52,563 bases of DNA from an uncultured Variovorax sp. (GTDB lineage Bacteria; Pseudomonadota; Gammaproteobacteria; Burkholderiales; Burkholderiaceae_C). Below the pieces are notes generated by a model, which worked only from the letters and a program-made list of their open reading frames with translations, made no database searches and had not been told where the DNA came from. Location: contig CAJYQC010000370.1 in the NCBI GenBank assembly GCA_913776885.1, forward strand, positions 1 through 52,563. The letters are read 5' to 3'. This document shows positions 44,663 to 52,496 of this stretch, piece after piece. The position numbers were made by a program, and so were the translations under genes. How positions within the stretch are numbered: the first letter of the stretch is position 1; each line of letters starts with the position of its first letter.

Positions 44663-45244
44663 ATGCCCGACATCAATGCAACGTCATCCACGCTCGAGGG
44701 AATGAAGGTCGCCATTCTCGTGTCCGACGGCTTCGAGCAGGTCGAGACGACCGAGCCGCGAAAGGCGCTCGACAACGCCGGTGCGCGCACGCGCATCGTC
44801 TCGCCGGTCCAGGGGGGCAGCGTGCGCGGCTGGAACCATCATGACCCGGCCGACAGCTTTCCGGTCGACGTGCCGCTGAAGATCGCCAACCCCGACGACT
44901 TCGACGCGCTGCTGCTGCCGGGCGGTGTCGTGAACCCCGATACGCTGCGCATCGACGAGAAGGCGGTCGCGTTCGTGCGCGCCTTCGTGGAGGCCGGCAA
45001 GCCCATCGCGGCCATCTGCCATGGCCCCTGGACGCTCATCGACGCTGGCGGCGTCGAGGGCCGCAAGATGACCTCGTGGCCCTCGCTGCATGCCGACTTG
45101 CAGAACGCCGGCGCGCAATGGAGCGATGCCGAGGTGGTGGTCGACCGCGGCCTGGTCACCAGCCGCAAGCCCGACGACATTCCCGCCTTCAATCGCGAGA
45201 TGACGAAGCTCTTCGAGCAGGCGCGGGAATCGGCGGCGCATTGA
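44663..45244 (+). CDS. PfpI/DJ-1 family type 1 glutamine-amidotransferase-like protein
   Basis: A 193-residue DJ-1/PfpI-fold protein. Blocks: KVAILVSDGFEQVETTEPRKAL with acidic E25, DFDALLLPGGVVNPD, and nucleophile elbow AAICHGPW with C119-H120. Relatives include YhbO/YajL-like stress proteins with glyoxalase/deglycase-type activities, which are debated. The ATG at 44663 follows CAAGGAGTTTTCACCC; an internal ATG at 44702 would remove the short N-terminal extension. Single gene by spacing. Confidence 0.9.
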   Translation: MPDINATSSTLEGMKVAILVSDGFEQVETTEPRKALDNAGARTRIVSPVQGGSVRGWNHHDPADSFPVDVPLKIANPDDFDALLLPGGVVNPDTLRIDEKAVAFVRAFVEAGKPIAAICHGPWTLIDAGGVEGRKMTSWPSLHADLQNAGAQWSDAEVVVDRGLVTSRKPDDIPAFNREMTKLFEQARESAAH

Positions 45245-45482
45245 GTTCTGCCACCTGCCGATCGACCAGGTGAAGAAGGGAAGGGGCGGCAGACCCTCCC
45301 GCAGTCGGTCGGCTCCGCTCCCGCGCTGTGGGAGTCGAAAGCAGTCTGAAAAGCTGCACTCAGCCGCACTCGCGCACTGAACCTACAGGGAGCGTGCGCG
45401 TGCATCCGATACGCTCGCCTTTCCCGCAGGGCACAGGTCTACACCCGCGCCCTGCATCGTGAAAGGTGAAAGTATTTCTTCC

Positions 45483-46505
45483 ATGACGGCGACTTCCCTT
45501 CAGTCGCAGGCGCTGCGCCTGCCGCGCGATCTCGCGCTCATCACCGTGGTCATCAGTGCCGTGATGCTGTTTGTCAGCATGGCCGCGCGGCTCCTGCCCG
45601 ACTCGCCCGATTCGCAGCAGCTGCGCAGTGCCTATGCGCTGCCCGGCGTGTGGATCCCGATGGTCTGCAGCATCGCGATGGGCTGGGTGCTCTCGGCCGC
45701 GATCGCGTGGTGCCACGGGCGCAATGCGCTGGAAAGGCGCGGCGCCGGCAGCGTGGCGAGGCTGCCGCAGCCGCGCCTGCGCTACGCCGCGGCCTACGTC
45801 GTGGTGCAGCTGCTGAACGCCTACGCGCTGAGCCCGCTGCTGTACGACCTGCAGCTGCTCTTCATGCCGGGCGGTCGCTTCCATGAGTCGCTCGGCTTCA
45901 CCTCGATGAGCGCCGCGATGCCTGTGTTCGTGTTCCTGCAGTCGGTGGCCCAGCTGATCGTGCTCGTGCTGGGCATATGGCTCTCGGCATGGATCGCGCT
46001 CAGGGGCGCTCGTGCCGAAACCGAGGGATCCACCGGTGCGCACGGCGATGAAGCGATCCACTGGGCACCCCCGCGCCGCGCGGTGGCGCTGGTGGCGGCC
46101 AGCGTCTTCGCATCGCTGCAGATGTGGAGCGGCGCGGTGATGAGCCGATGGAGTTCCGTCGCCCAGGACATGAACGCTGCGCAGCTGCTGGTCGCCTGGG
46201 TGGTGCCACCGCTCGCGGCTTTCGGGATGGCGTTCTGGGGCACATGGATGGGCGCCGCGCCCATCGTTTCGCGGGTGCGGCCGTTCAGGGCCATGGGCGC
46301 ATCCGTGCTCGCGTTCGTGCTGGTGCAGCTGCTGTGCATCGCGGCCGGGCTCGCCTGGCTGTCGGTGGCGTTCTCGCTGCACGGCTTCAACAGCAGCCCG
46401 GGCAGTCTCATCGGCTTCGCGCTGATGCTCGTGCTGCTCTACATCCTGTGCACCGTGCTGCTGACGCGCGCCATCACGCGCGGGCTGTACCGCCGCTACT
46501 TGTAG
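45483..46505 (+). CDS. Uncharacterised multi-pass membrane protein
   Basis: Not recognised. The product (340 residues from the ATG at 45483; 348 from the GTG at 45459) has about seven to eight hydrophobic segments, for example LALITVVISAVMLFVSMAA, WIPMVCSIAMGWVLSAAIAW, FVFLQSVAQLIVLVLGIWLS and FALMLVLLYILCTVLL. A polar loop (EGSTGAHGDEAIHWAPPRR) lies in the middle. No catalytic or transporter motif is visible. GAAAGGTGAAAG lies upstream of the ATG. It is convergent with the PaaK-like gene and overlaps its end by 10 bp. Confidence 0.7.
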   Translation: MTATSLQSQALRLPRDLALITVVISAVMLFVSMAARLLPDSPDSQQLRSAYALPGVWIPMVCSIAMGWVLSAAIAWCHGRNALERRGAGSVARLPQPRLRYAAAYVVVQLLNAYALSPLLYDLQLLFMPGGRFHESLGFTSMSAAMPVFVFLQSVAQLIVLVLGIWLSAWIALRGARAETEGSTGAHGDEAIHWAPPRRAVALVAASVFASLQMWSGAVMSRWSSVAQDMNAAQLLVAWVVPPLAAFGMAFWGTWMGAAPIVSRVRPFRAMGASVLAFVLVQLLCIAAGLAWLSVAFSLHGFNSSPGSLIGFALMLVLLYILCTVLLTRAITRGLYRRYL

Positions 46506-47746
46506 CTGCGCGCGTCCTCGATCACCTTGCCGTCGTTGGGCAGCGAGCCCGCGCCCACCACGACGACCTCGCCGCGCAGCTTGGTCACCTCGCGGATCGC
46601 ATCGCCCACGCGCGCTTCGAGTCCTTCAGAAGCCGCCTCCGCGCATTGGAGCTGCAGGGTCATCCTGTCGTCGCCCGTCTCCCCCGAAACGACCAGCCGT
46701 GCGCGCTGCACCTCGGGAAAGCGCCGCGCGATCTCCGCCACCTGAGACGGGTGCACGAACATGCCGCGCACCTTGGTGGTCTGGTCGGCACGGCCCATCC
46801 AGCCCTTGATGCGCTTGTTGGTGCGGCCCGTGGGGCAGGTGCCCGCGAGCACGGCGGAAAGATCGCCGGTGCCGAAGCGCACCAGCGGGTAGTCGGGGTT
46901 GAAGGTGGTGACGACGATCTCGCCGACTTCGCCGTCGGGCACCGGGTCGCCGGTGCCGGGGCGCACGATCTCCACCAGCACGCCTTCGTCGAGCACCAGC
47001 CCCTCGCGCGCGCTGGTCTCGTAGGCGATGAGGCCCAGGTCGGCGGTGGCGTAGCACTGCGTGCCCTTCACGCCGCGCGCCGCGATCCAGTCGTGCAGGC
47101 TCGGCGGAAAGGCTTCGCCCGAGACCAGCGCCTTGGTCAGCGAGGGCAGCTTCAGGTTCTTCTCCTCGGCCTTCTCCAGCAGGATCTTCAGGAAGCTCGG
47201 CGTGCCCGCATAGCCCTCGGGCCTGAGGTCCACCATCGCCTCTAGCTGCTGCTCGGTCTGGCCGGTGCCACCTGCGAACACGGTGCAGCCCATGGCGTGC
47301 GCGCCGCTTTCCATGATGGAGCCCGCGGGCGTCATGTGGTAGCTGAAGCTGTTGTGGATGAGTTCGCCGCTTCTGAAGCCTGCCGCATGCAGTGCACGCG
47401 CAGTGCGCCAGTAGTCGCGTGCCTCGCCTTCGGGCTCGTAGATGGTGCCGGGGCTCGCGAACACCCGCGGCATTCGCGCGCCGCGCACGATCGACGAGAA
47501 GCCGCCGAACGGATCGTCCGCACGGCGAGCCTTCTGCAGTTCGAGCAATTCCGATTTGCGCGTGACCGGTAGTTTCGCAAGCGCCTCGCGCGTGGTGACG
47601 TCGCCGGGCTTCACGCCGTCGAGGATCTTCGCGAAGGCGGGGGCCGCGGTCTGGGCCTGCGCGATCTGCTTCGGCAGCGCGGCCAGCAGGTCGCGTTCGC
47701 GTTCGGCGGGGTCCCGGATCTCGAGCTTGTCGTAGTGGTCGGTCAT
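46496..47746 (-). CDS. Phenylacetate-CoA ligase (PaaK) family protein
   Basis: Acyl-adenylate-forming ligase of the PaaK family, 416 residues from the ATG at 47746 (MTDHYDKLEIRDPAERERD). Blocks: LPVTRKSELLELQ, the segment SFSYHMTPAGSIMESGAHAMGC, GTPSFLKILLEKAEE, LVSGEAFPPSL, QCYATADLGLIAYE and the C-terminal GRADQTTKVRGMFVHPSQ. It should activate an aryl or arylacetic acid with CoA. It follows the ABC transporter genes on the same strand, a common arrangement for uptake and activation of aromatic acids. The exact substrate is unknown. Confidence 0.88.
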   Translation of the reverse strand: MTDHYDKLEIRDPAERERDLLAALPKQIAQAQTAAPAFAKILDGVKPGDVTTREALAKLPVTRKSELLELQKARRADDPFGGFSSIVRGARMPRVFASPGTIYEPEGEARDYWRTARALHAAGFRSGELIHNSFSYHMTPAGSIMESGAHAMGCTVFAGGTGQTEQQLEAMVDLRPEGYAGTPSFLKILLEKAEEKNLKLPSLTKALVSGEAFPPSLHDWIAARGVKGTQCYATADLGLIAYETSAREGLVLDEGVLVEIVRPGTGDPVPDGEVGEIVVTTFNPDYPLVRFGTGDLSAVLAGTCPTGRTNKRIKGWMGRADQTTKVRGMFVHPSQVAEIARRFPEVQRARLVVSGETGDDRMTLQLQCAEAASEGLEARVGDAIREVTKLRGEVVVVGAGSLPNDGKVIEDARSYK

Positions 47747-47804
47747 GTCCGTACCCTTTGTCTTGCAATTCGGTTTTTCAACCACACTGATGTGTTCAGG
47801 GTGC

Positions 47805-47900
47805 GTGCACAGGCCACCGGGTACTCCCTTGCGCGAATGACCCCCGGCCTGCGGCCTCCTCCTTTATTTCGCTGCGGGGAGCACCCGGTACCCTGTGCAC
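47805..47900. repeat. Large imperfect inverted repeat between livF and the PaaK-like gene
   Basis: Two 24-base arms (47805-47828 and 47877-47900) match at 21 of 24 positions when one is reverse-complemented. The outer part is GTGCACAGG/CCTGTGCAC and the inner part ACCGGGT/ACCCGGT. A 48-base centre separates them. It fills much of the 214-bp gap between livF and the ligase gene. It looks like a small non-coding mobile or dispersed element; only one copy is in the window. Confidence 0.75.
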
Positions 47901-47960
47901 GAGACACGCTGTCGGCGTGATCGCGCCCCGAACGGCAACGCGGCGAAAACGTCGAAGCAG

Positions 47961-48773
47961 TCAAGCCAGCCACCTCTTGCGCCGCTTGTAGCTCTTCACG
48001 TCGCGGAAGCTCTTGCGGTCCGCGCCGCCGACGCCGAGGTAGAACTCCTTCACGTCCTCGTTCTCGCGCAGGCTCTTCGCCTCGCCGTCCATCACGATGC
48101 GGCCGTTCTCCAGGATGTAGCCGTAGTCGGCGTAGCGCAGCGCCATGTTGGTGTTCTGCTCGGCCAGCAGGAAGGTCACGCGCTCCTTGGCGTTGAGGTC
48201 CTTCACGATCTCGAACACTTCCTCCACGATCTGCGGCGCCAGGCCCATCGAGGGTTCGTCCAGCAGCACCATGGTCGGGTTGGCCATCAGCGCGCGGCCG
48301 ATGGCGCACATCTGCTGCTCGCCGCCCGATGTGTAGGCCGCCTGCGAGCTGCGGCGCGTCTTCAGGCGCGGGAAGTACGCGTAGACCTTCTCCAGTGTCT
48401 GCTGCACCGCGGCCTTGCCGTCGGTGCGCGTGTAGGCGCCGGTCATCAGGTTCTCTTCGATCGTCAGATGAGCGAAGCAGTGACGGCCTTCCATCACCTG
48501 GATCAGCCCGCGCTTGACCAGCTCGGCCGGCGACAGCGCCTCGATGCGCTCGCCGCGCAGCTCTATGGTGCCCTTGGTGACCGCGCCGCGTTCGCCGGCC
48601 AGCAGGTTGCTCACCGCGCGCAGCGTGGTCGTCTTGCCCGCGCCGTTGCCGCCGAGCAGCGCCACGATGCCGCCGTCGCGCACCGTCAGCGACACGCCCT
48701 TGAGCACCAGGATCACGTGGTTGTAGATGACCTCGATGCCGTTGACGTTGAGGAGGATGTTGGATTCGCTCAT
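47961..48773 (-). CDS. livF: Branched-chain-amino-acid-type ABC transporter ATPase LivF
   Basis: ABC ATPase, 270 residues from the ATG at 48773 (MSESNILLNVNGIEVIYN). Walker A GGNGAGKTT, signature TSGGEQQ, and Walker B TMVLLDEPSMGLAP are intact, with LIQVMEGRHCFAHLTIEENL typical of LivF. The C-terminus is extended and basic (KSYKRRKRWLA). The operon reads livH-livM-binding protein-livF in transcription order; LivG is not in the window and probably lies beyond the right edge. A structured repeat separates it from the binding-protein gene. Confidence 0.92.
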   Translation of the reverse strand: MSESNILLNVNGIEVIYNHVILVLKGVSLTVRDGGIVALLGGNGAGKTTTLRAVSNLLAGERGAVTKGTIELRGERIEALSPAELVKRGLIQVMEGRHCFAHLTIEENLMTGAYTRTDGKAAVQQTLEKVYAYFPRLKTRRSSQAAYTSGGEQQMCAIGRALMANPTMVLLDEPSMGLAPQIVEEVFEIVKDLNAKERVTFLLAEQNTNMALRYADYGYILENGRIVMDGEAKSLRENEDVKEFYLGVGGADRKSFRDVKSYKRRKRWLA

Positions 48774-48851
48774 GGTGTGGTCCGAAGCATTCGAAAGAAC
48801 CGACGCGATGCCGTTCTTTCGGATGCCCGCTTGGCCCACCTCCTTTCGGGG

Positions 48852-48941
48852 AACACCGCGGAACCGGCTTTGCCGGGCCGCAGGTGTTGCCCCCTGCCAG
48901 GGGGTTGGCGAAGCGACACGAAGTGCGCGAAGACTTGGGGG
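48852..48941 (-). repeat. Structured 3'-end repeat, copy D
   Basis: On the plus strand: AACACC-GCGG-AA-CCGGC-TTT-GCCGG-G-CCGC-A-GGTGTT, then CCCCC/GGGGG, then the invariant GGCGAAGCGACACGAAGTGC. It begins 5 bp beyond the binding-protein stop codon and lies between that gene and livF, within one operon, as REP elements do between malE and malF in E. coli. Confidence 0.9.
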
Positions 48942-48946
48942 TCAGC

Positions 48947-50278
48947 TCAAGACTGGCAATCCGCCGATTCGCGGCGCGTGAGCTTCTTCTCGCCCGCGTA
49001 CTTGTCGGCAGCCGCCTTCGCCATCGGCTTGATGATCTGCTCGTCGGCCTGGTACCAGTCGGACATGTCGCCCCACTTCGCGCCGTCCCAGGTGTGCACG
49101 CGCGCCCAGGTCGAGCCCATGTGGTCCTGGCAGGAGGTGCTCAGCGGACGCATCACGCCGGAGAAGCCCAGCGCGTCGAGCTTCTTCTGGTCGAGCGCGA
49201 GGTTCTCCATGCCCCAGCGCACCTGCTCGCCGGTCATGACCTTGCCCTTGCCGAAGCGCTCCTGCGCGCGCTTCACGGCCTCGATGGTCAGCATCTGGAT
49301 GATCACGCCGCGCGTGTAGAGCACCGAGCCCACTTCTTCCTTCGGACCCGTGCCCTGGCCCTTGTCGTGCACCTGCTTGAGGATGTCCTGGATCACCTTG
49401 GGCTCGGTGCCCGAGGTGTTCAGCGCCAGCGCGTGGTAGCCCTTGGCGTTGGCGCCCACGTCCTTCACGTCGGGCTCGGCGCCGGCCCACCACACGCCAT
49501 ACATCTTGTCGCGCGGGTAGCCGGTGGCCACGGCCTCCTTCAGTGCGGTGGAGTTCATCACGCCCCAGCCCCACAGCAGCACGAAGTCGGGGCGCTGCTG
49601 GCGCACCTGCAGCCACGCCGACTTCTGCTCCACGCCGGGCGCGGTCACCGGGATCAGCGAGAGCTCGAAGCCGTTCTGCTTGGCGCGCTCCTGCAGCAGC
49701 GGAATCGGTTCCTTGCCGAATGGCGAGTCGTGGTAGACGAGGGCGATCTTCTTGCCCTTGAGCTTGTCCATGCCGCCTTCCTTCTTCCCGATGTGCTGGA
49801 TCAGGATGTCGGCCGCGGTCCAGTAGGAGCCCATCAGCGGGAAGTTCCACTTGAAGACGCCGCCGTCCTGCGAGGCGGCCAGGCCGTAGCCCAGCGTGAT
49901 CAGCGGGATCTTGTCGGTGGGCACCTTGTCGGTCAGCGCGAAGGTGATGCCGGTGGCCTGCGGGTCGAACAGCGCCACGCCCGGGCGGCCCTTCAGGCGC
50001 TCGTAGCACTCCACGCCCTTGTCGGTGGCGTAGCCGGTCTCGCACTCCTCGTACGCGATCTTCACGCCGTTGATGCCGCCATTGGCATTGACCAGCTTGA
50101 TGTAGTCCTGCTTGCCGTTGGCCCAGGGCGTGCCGTTGGGCGCGTAGGGGCCGGTGCGGTACACCAGCAGCGGGAAGAACTGCTCCTTGGCCTGCGCGCC
50201 GGCCACGGATGGCGCGAGCGCGGCGCCGAGCGTGCCGGCCACCAGGGCGGCGGTCAGAGCGAGCGATTTCAGTTTCAT
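48947..50278 (-). CDS. Branched-chain-amino-acid-type ABC transporter, periplasmic binding protein
   Basis: Type 1 periplasmic binding protein of the LivK/Leu-binding superfamily, 443 residues from the ATG at 50278 (MKLKSLALTAALVAGTLG), behind AAAGGAGACAGGC; the signal ends near AGAQA. Blocks: FFPLLVYRTGPYAPNGTPWANG, NGGINGVKIAYEECETGY, YERLKGRPGVALFDPQATG, VYHDSPFGKEPIPLLQERAKQ and VLLWGWGVMNSTALKEA. It is longer than LivK and resembles receptors of aromatic-acid or amide transporters. With the PaaK-like ligase downstream, an aromatic acid is a reasonable ligand guess. Confidence 0.9.
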   Translation of the reverse strand: MKLKSLALTAALVAGTLGAALAPSVAGAQAKEQFFPLLVYRTGPYAPNGTPWANGKQDYIKLVNANGGINGVKIAYEECETGYATDKGVECYERLKGRPGVALFDPQATGITFALTDKVPTDKIPLITLGYGLAASQDGGVFKWNFPLMGSYWTAADILIQHIGKKEGGMDKLKGKKIALVYHDSPFGKEPIPLLQERAKQNGFELSLIPVTAPGVEQKSAWLQVRQQRPDFVLLWGWGVMNSTALKEAVATGYPRDKMYGVWWAGAEPDVKDVGANAKGYHALALNTSGTEPKVIQDILKQVHDKGQGTGPKEEVGSVLYTRGVIIQMLTIEAVKRAQERFGKGKVMTGEQVRWGMENLALDQKKLDALGFSGVMRPLSTSCQDHMGSTWARVHTWDGAKWGDMSDWYQADEQIIKPMAKAAADKYAGEKKLTRRESADCQS

Positions 50279-50336
50279 GCCTGTCTCCTTTGTGGGCACC
50301 TCGGTGCCGGGTTTTCTACGAACGGGAACTCGTCAA

Positions 50337-51401
50337 TCAATGCGGGAAGGGCCACAGCCGCAGCTTCTCCTTGGCCGTGGACCACAGCCGCGCCAGGCCG
50401 TGCGGCTCGACGATCAGGAAGAACACGATCAGCGCGCCGAAGATCATGGTCTCCAGGTGCGAGGCCAGCGCGGTGGAAATCGAGAAGCCCAGCCAGCCCG
50501 GCAGCTGGTTGAGCAGCAGCGGCAGCAGCACGATGAAGGCGGCGCCGAAGAAGCAGCCCATGATCGAACCCAGCCCGCCGATGATCACCATGAACAGCAG
50601 CTGGAACGAGCGGTCGATGCTGAACGCTGCCGGCTCCCACGCGCCCAGGTGCACGAAGCCCCACAGCGCGCCGGCCACGCCGACGATGAAGCTGCTCACC
50701 GCGAAGGCCGTGAGCTTGGCGTACACCGGGCGGATTCCGATCACCGCTGCCGCCACGTCCATGTCGCGCATTGCCATCCATTCGCGGCCGATGGCGCTGC
50801 GCACCAGGTTCTTGGCCAGCAGCGCGAACACCGACACGAAGATCAGGCAGAAGAGGTACTTCTGCGCCGGCGACTCGATCGGAAAGCCGAACACGTTGAG
50901 CCCCGCCACGCTCACCGAGCCGGAAGAAGAATTGTTGGTGAACCACTGGATGCGCAGGAAGGCCCAGTCGGTGAAGAACTGTGCCGCCAGCGTGGCCACG
51001 GCCAGGTACAGCCCCTTGATGCGCAGGCTCGGAATGCCGAACAGCACGCCGATCACCGTGGCGCACAGCCCGCCCAGCAGCAGCGACGCGATGAGCGGCA
51101 TGCCCTCGATGCGCACCTGGAAGTTGTAGGCCGCGTACGCACCCACCGCCATGAAGGCACCCGTGCCCAGCGAGATCTGCCCGCAGTAGCCCACCAGGAT
51201 GTTCAGCCCCAGGGCAGCGAGCGAAAGAATGAGGAAGGGCGTGAGGATCGCGCGCATCCAGTAGTCCGACACGCCCAGCGGCACGACCACGAAGGCCACG
51301 ACGAGCAGCGCCAGGATCGCGAAGCGGTCCTGCGCGATCGGAAAGATCTGCTGGTCGGCGCGGTAGCTCGACTTGAATTGGCCGTTTTCTCTGTAGAACA
51401 T
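50337..51401 (-). CDS. livM: Branched-chain-amino-acid-type ABC transporter, permease LivM
   Basis: Inner-membrane permease, 354 residues, with about nine hydrophobic segments after a polar N-terminus (MFYRENGQFKSSYRADQQIF). Family blocks: LSLAALGLNILVGYCGQISLGTGAFM-type segment, FGIPSLRIKGLYLAVATLAAQ, AIGREWMAMRDMDVAAAVIGI and GGLGSIMGCFFGAAFIV. It is followed by the binding-protein gene after 58 bp and preceded by livH across a 164-bp gap that holds a very long hairpin. Confidence 0.92.
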   Translation of the reverse strand: MFYRENGQFKSSYRADQQIFPIAQDRFAILALLVVAFVVVPLGVSDYWMRAILTPFLILSLAALGLNILVGYCGQISLGTGAFMAVGAYAAYNFQVRIEGMPLIASLLLGGLCATVIGVLFGIPSLRIKGLYLAVATLAAQFFTDWAFLRIQWFTNNSSSGSVSVAGLNVFGFPIESPAQKYLFCLIFVSVFALLAKNLVRSAIGREWMAMRDMDVAAAVIGIRPVYAKLTAFAVSSFIVGVAGALWGFVHLGAWEPAAFSIDRSFQLLFMVIIGGLGSIMGCFFGAAFIVLLPLLLNQLPGWLGFSISTALASHLETMIFGALIVFFLIVEPHGLARLWSTAKEKLRLWPFPH

Positions 51402-51423
51402 GTCAGTAGGTCGAATGCGGGAT

Positions 51424-51547
51424 CGGACAGCCGAACGCAGAGGTCGCGAAGGTTTCGCAGAGGTCGCAGAAGGAATGCAGAAAATCTTGAGGTTTTCTTC
51501 TGCGACCTCTGCGCAACTTTTGTATTTCTTCTGCGTTCGGCTGTCCG
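51424..51547. repeat. Long nested inverted repeat between livH and livM
   Basis: A 124-base near-continuous hairpin. Outer arms 51424-51440 and 51531-51547 are perfect over 17 bp (CGGACAGCCGAACGCAG / CTGCGTTCGGCTGTCCG). Inner arms 51457-51472 and 51497-51512 are perfect over 16 bp (GCAGAGGTCGCAGAAG / CTTCTGCGACCTCTGC). The loop itself pairs AAAATC with GGTTTT. The GCAGAGGTCGC motif occurs twice on the left side, so it has internal direct repeats. No ORF. Confidence 0.9.
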
Positions 51548-51565
51548 TATTCGAAGTTCTTCATC

Positions 51566-52495
51566 TCACACCCGATCGATGATCTTTTCGCCGAAGAGGC
51601 CCTGCGGACGTACCAGCAGGAACACCAGCGCCAGCACGTAGGCGAACCAGATCTCGATGCCGCCGCCGAACATCGGACCGAGATAGATCTCGGAGAGCTT
51701 CTCGCCCACGCCGATGAGCAGGCCGCCGATGATGGCGCCCGGAATGGAAGTGAGCCCGCCCAGGATCACCACCGGCAGCGCCTTCAGCGCTACCAGCGAG
51801 AGCGAGAACTGCACGCCCAGCTTGGAACCCCAGATGATCCCGGCCACCAGCGCCGAGAAGCCGGCCACCGACCACACGATCACCCAGATGCGCTTGAGCG
51901 GAATGCCGATGGACTGCGCGGCCTGATGGTCGTCGGCCACCGCGCGCAGGGCCCGGCCGGTGGCGGTCTTCTGGAAGAAGATGGCCAGCACCACCACCAG
52001 GCCCGCCGCCACCAGCGCGGCGATCAGGTCTTCCTGGCTCAGCAGCAGGCCGCCCTGAAAGGTGCTTTCCAGCACCATCAGCGGCTCCTTGGGCATGCCG
52101 ACGTCGATCTTGTAGATGTCGTTGCCGAAGATGGTCTGGCCCATGCCGTCGAGGAAGTAGGCGATGCCCAGCGTTGCCATCAGCAGCGTGATGCCTTCCT
52201 GGTTCACCAGCTTGCTCAGCGCGAGCCGCTCGATGAGCCATGCCACGACCACCATCACCGCCATGGCCGCGACGAAAGCCAGGATGTTGGCGAGGATCTG
52301 GTTCTGGAAGCCGAACCACTGCGGGAACCACTCGGCGAAGCGCGCCATCGCCAGCGCTGCGAACAGCACCATCGCGCCCTGCGCGAAGTTGAAGACGCCG
52401 GAGGCCTTGTAGATCAGCACGAAGCCGATGGCGATCAGCGAATAGAGCATGCCGACCATCAGGCCGCCGAAGAGGGTTTCGAGGAAAAAGCCCAT
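51566..52495 (-). CDS. livH: Branched-chain-amino-acid-type ABC transporter, permease LivH
   Basis: Inner-membrane permease, 309 residues with about eight hydrophobic segments. Blocks: FLETLFGGLMVGMLYSLIAI, VLIYKASGVFNFAQGAMVLF, LLMATLGIAYFLDGMGQTIFG, RALRAVADDHQAAQSIGIPL and LPVVILGGLTSIPGAIIGGLLIG, all LivH-typical. The ribosome binding site AGGAAAGAAACTGACC just upstream is inside one arm of the terminal palindrome. The ATG at 52495 is the family start (MGFFLETLFGG). Confidence 0.93.
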   Translation of the reverse strand: MGFFLETLFGGLMVGMLYSLIAIGFVLIYKASGVFNFAQGAMVLFAALAMARFAEWFPQWFGFQNQILANILAFVAAMAVMVVVAWLIERLALSKLVNQEGITLLMATLGIAYFLDGMGQTIFGNDIYKIDVGMPKEPLMVLESTFQGGLLLSQEDLIAALVAAGLVVVLAIFFQKTATGRALRAVADDHQAAQSIGIPLKRIWVIVWSVAGFSALVAGIIWGSKLGVQFSLSLVALKALPVVILGGLTSIPGAIIGGLLIGVGEKLSEIYLGPMFGGGIEIWFAYVLALVFLLVRPQGLFGEKIIDRV

Positions 52496-52496
52496 G

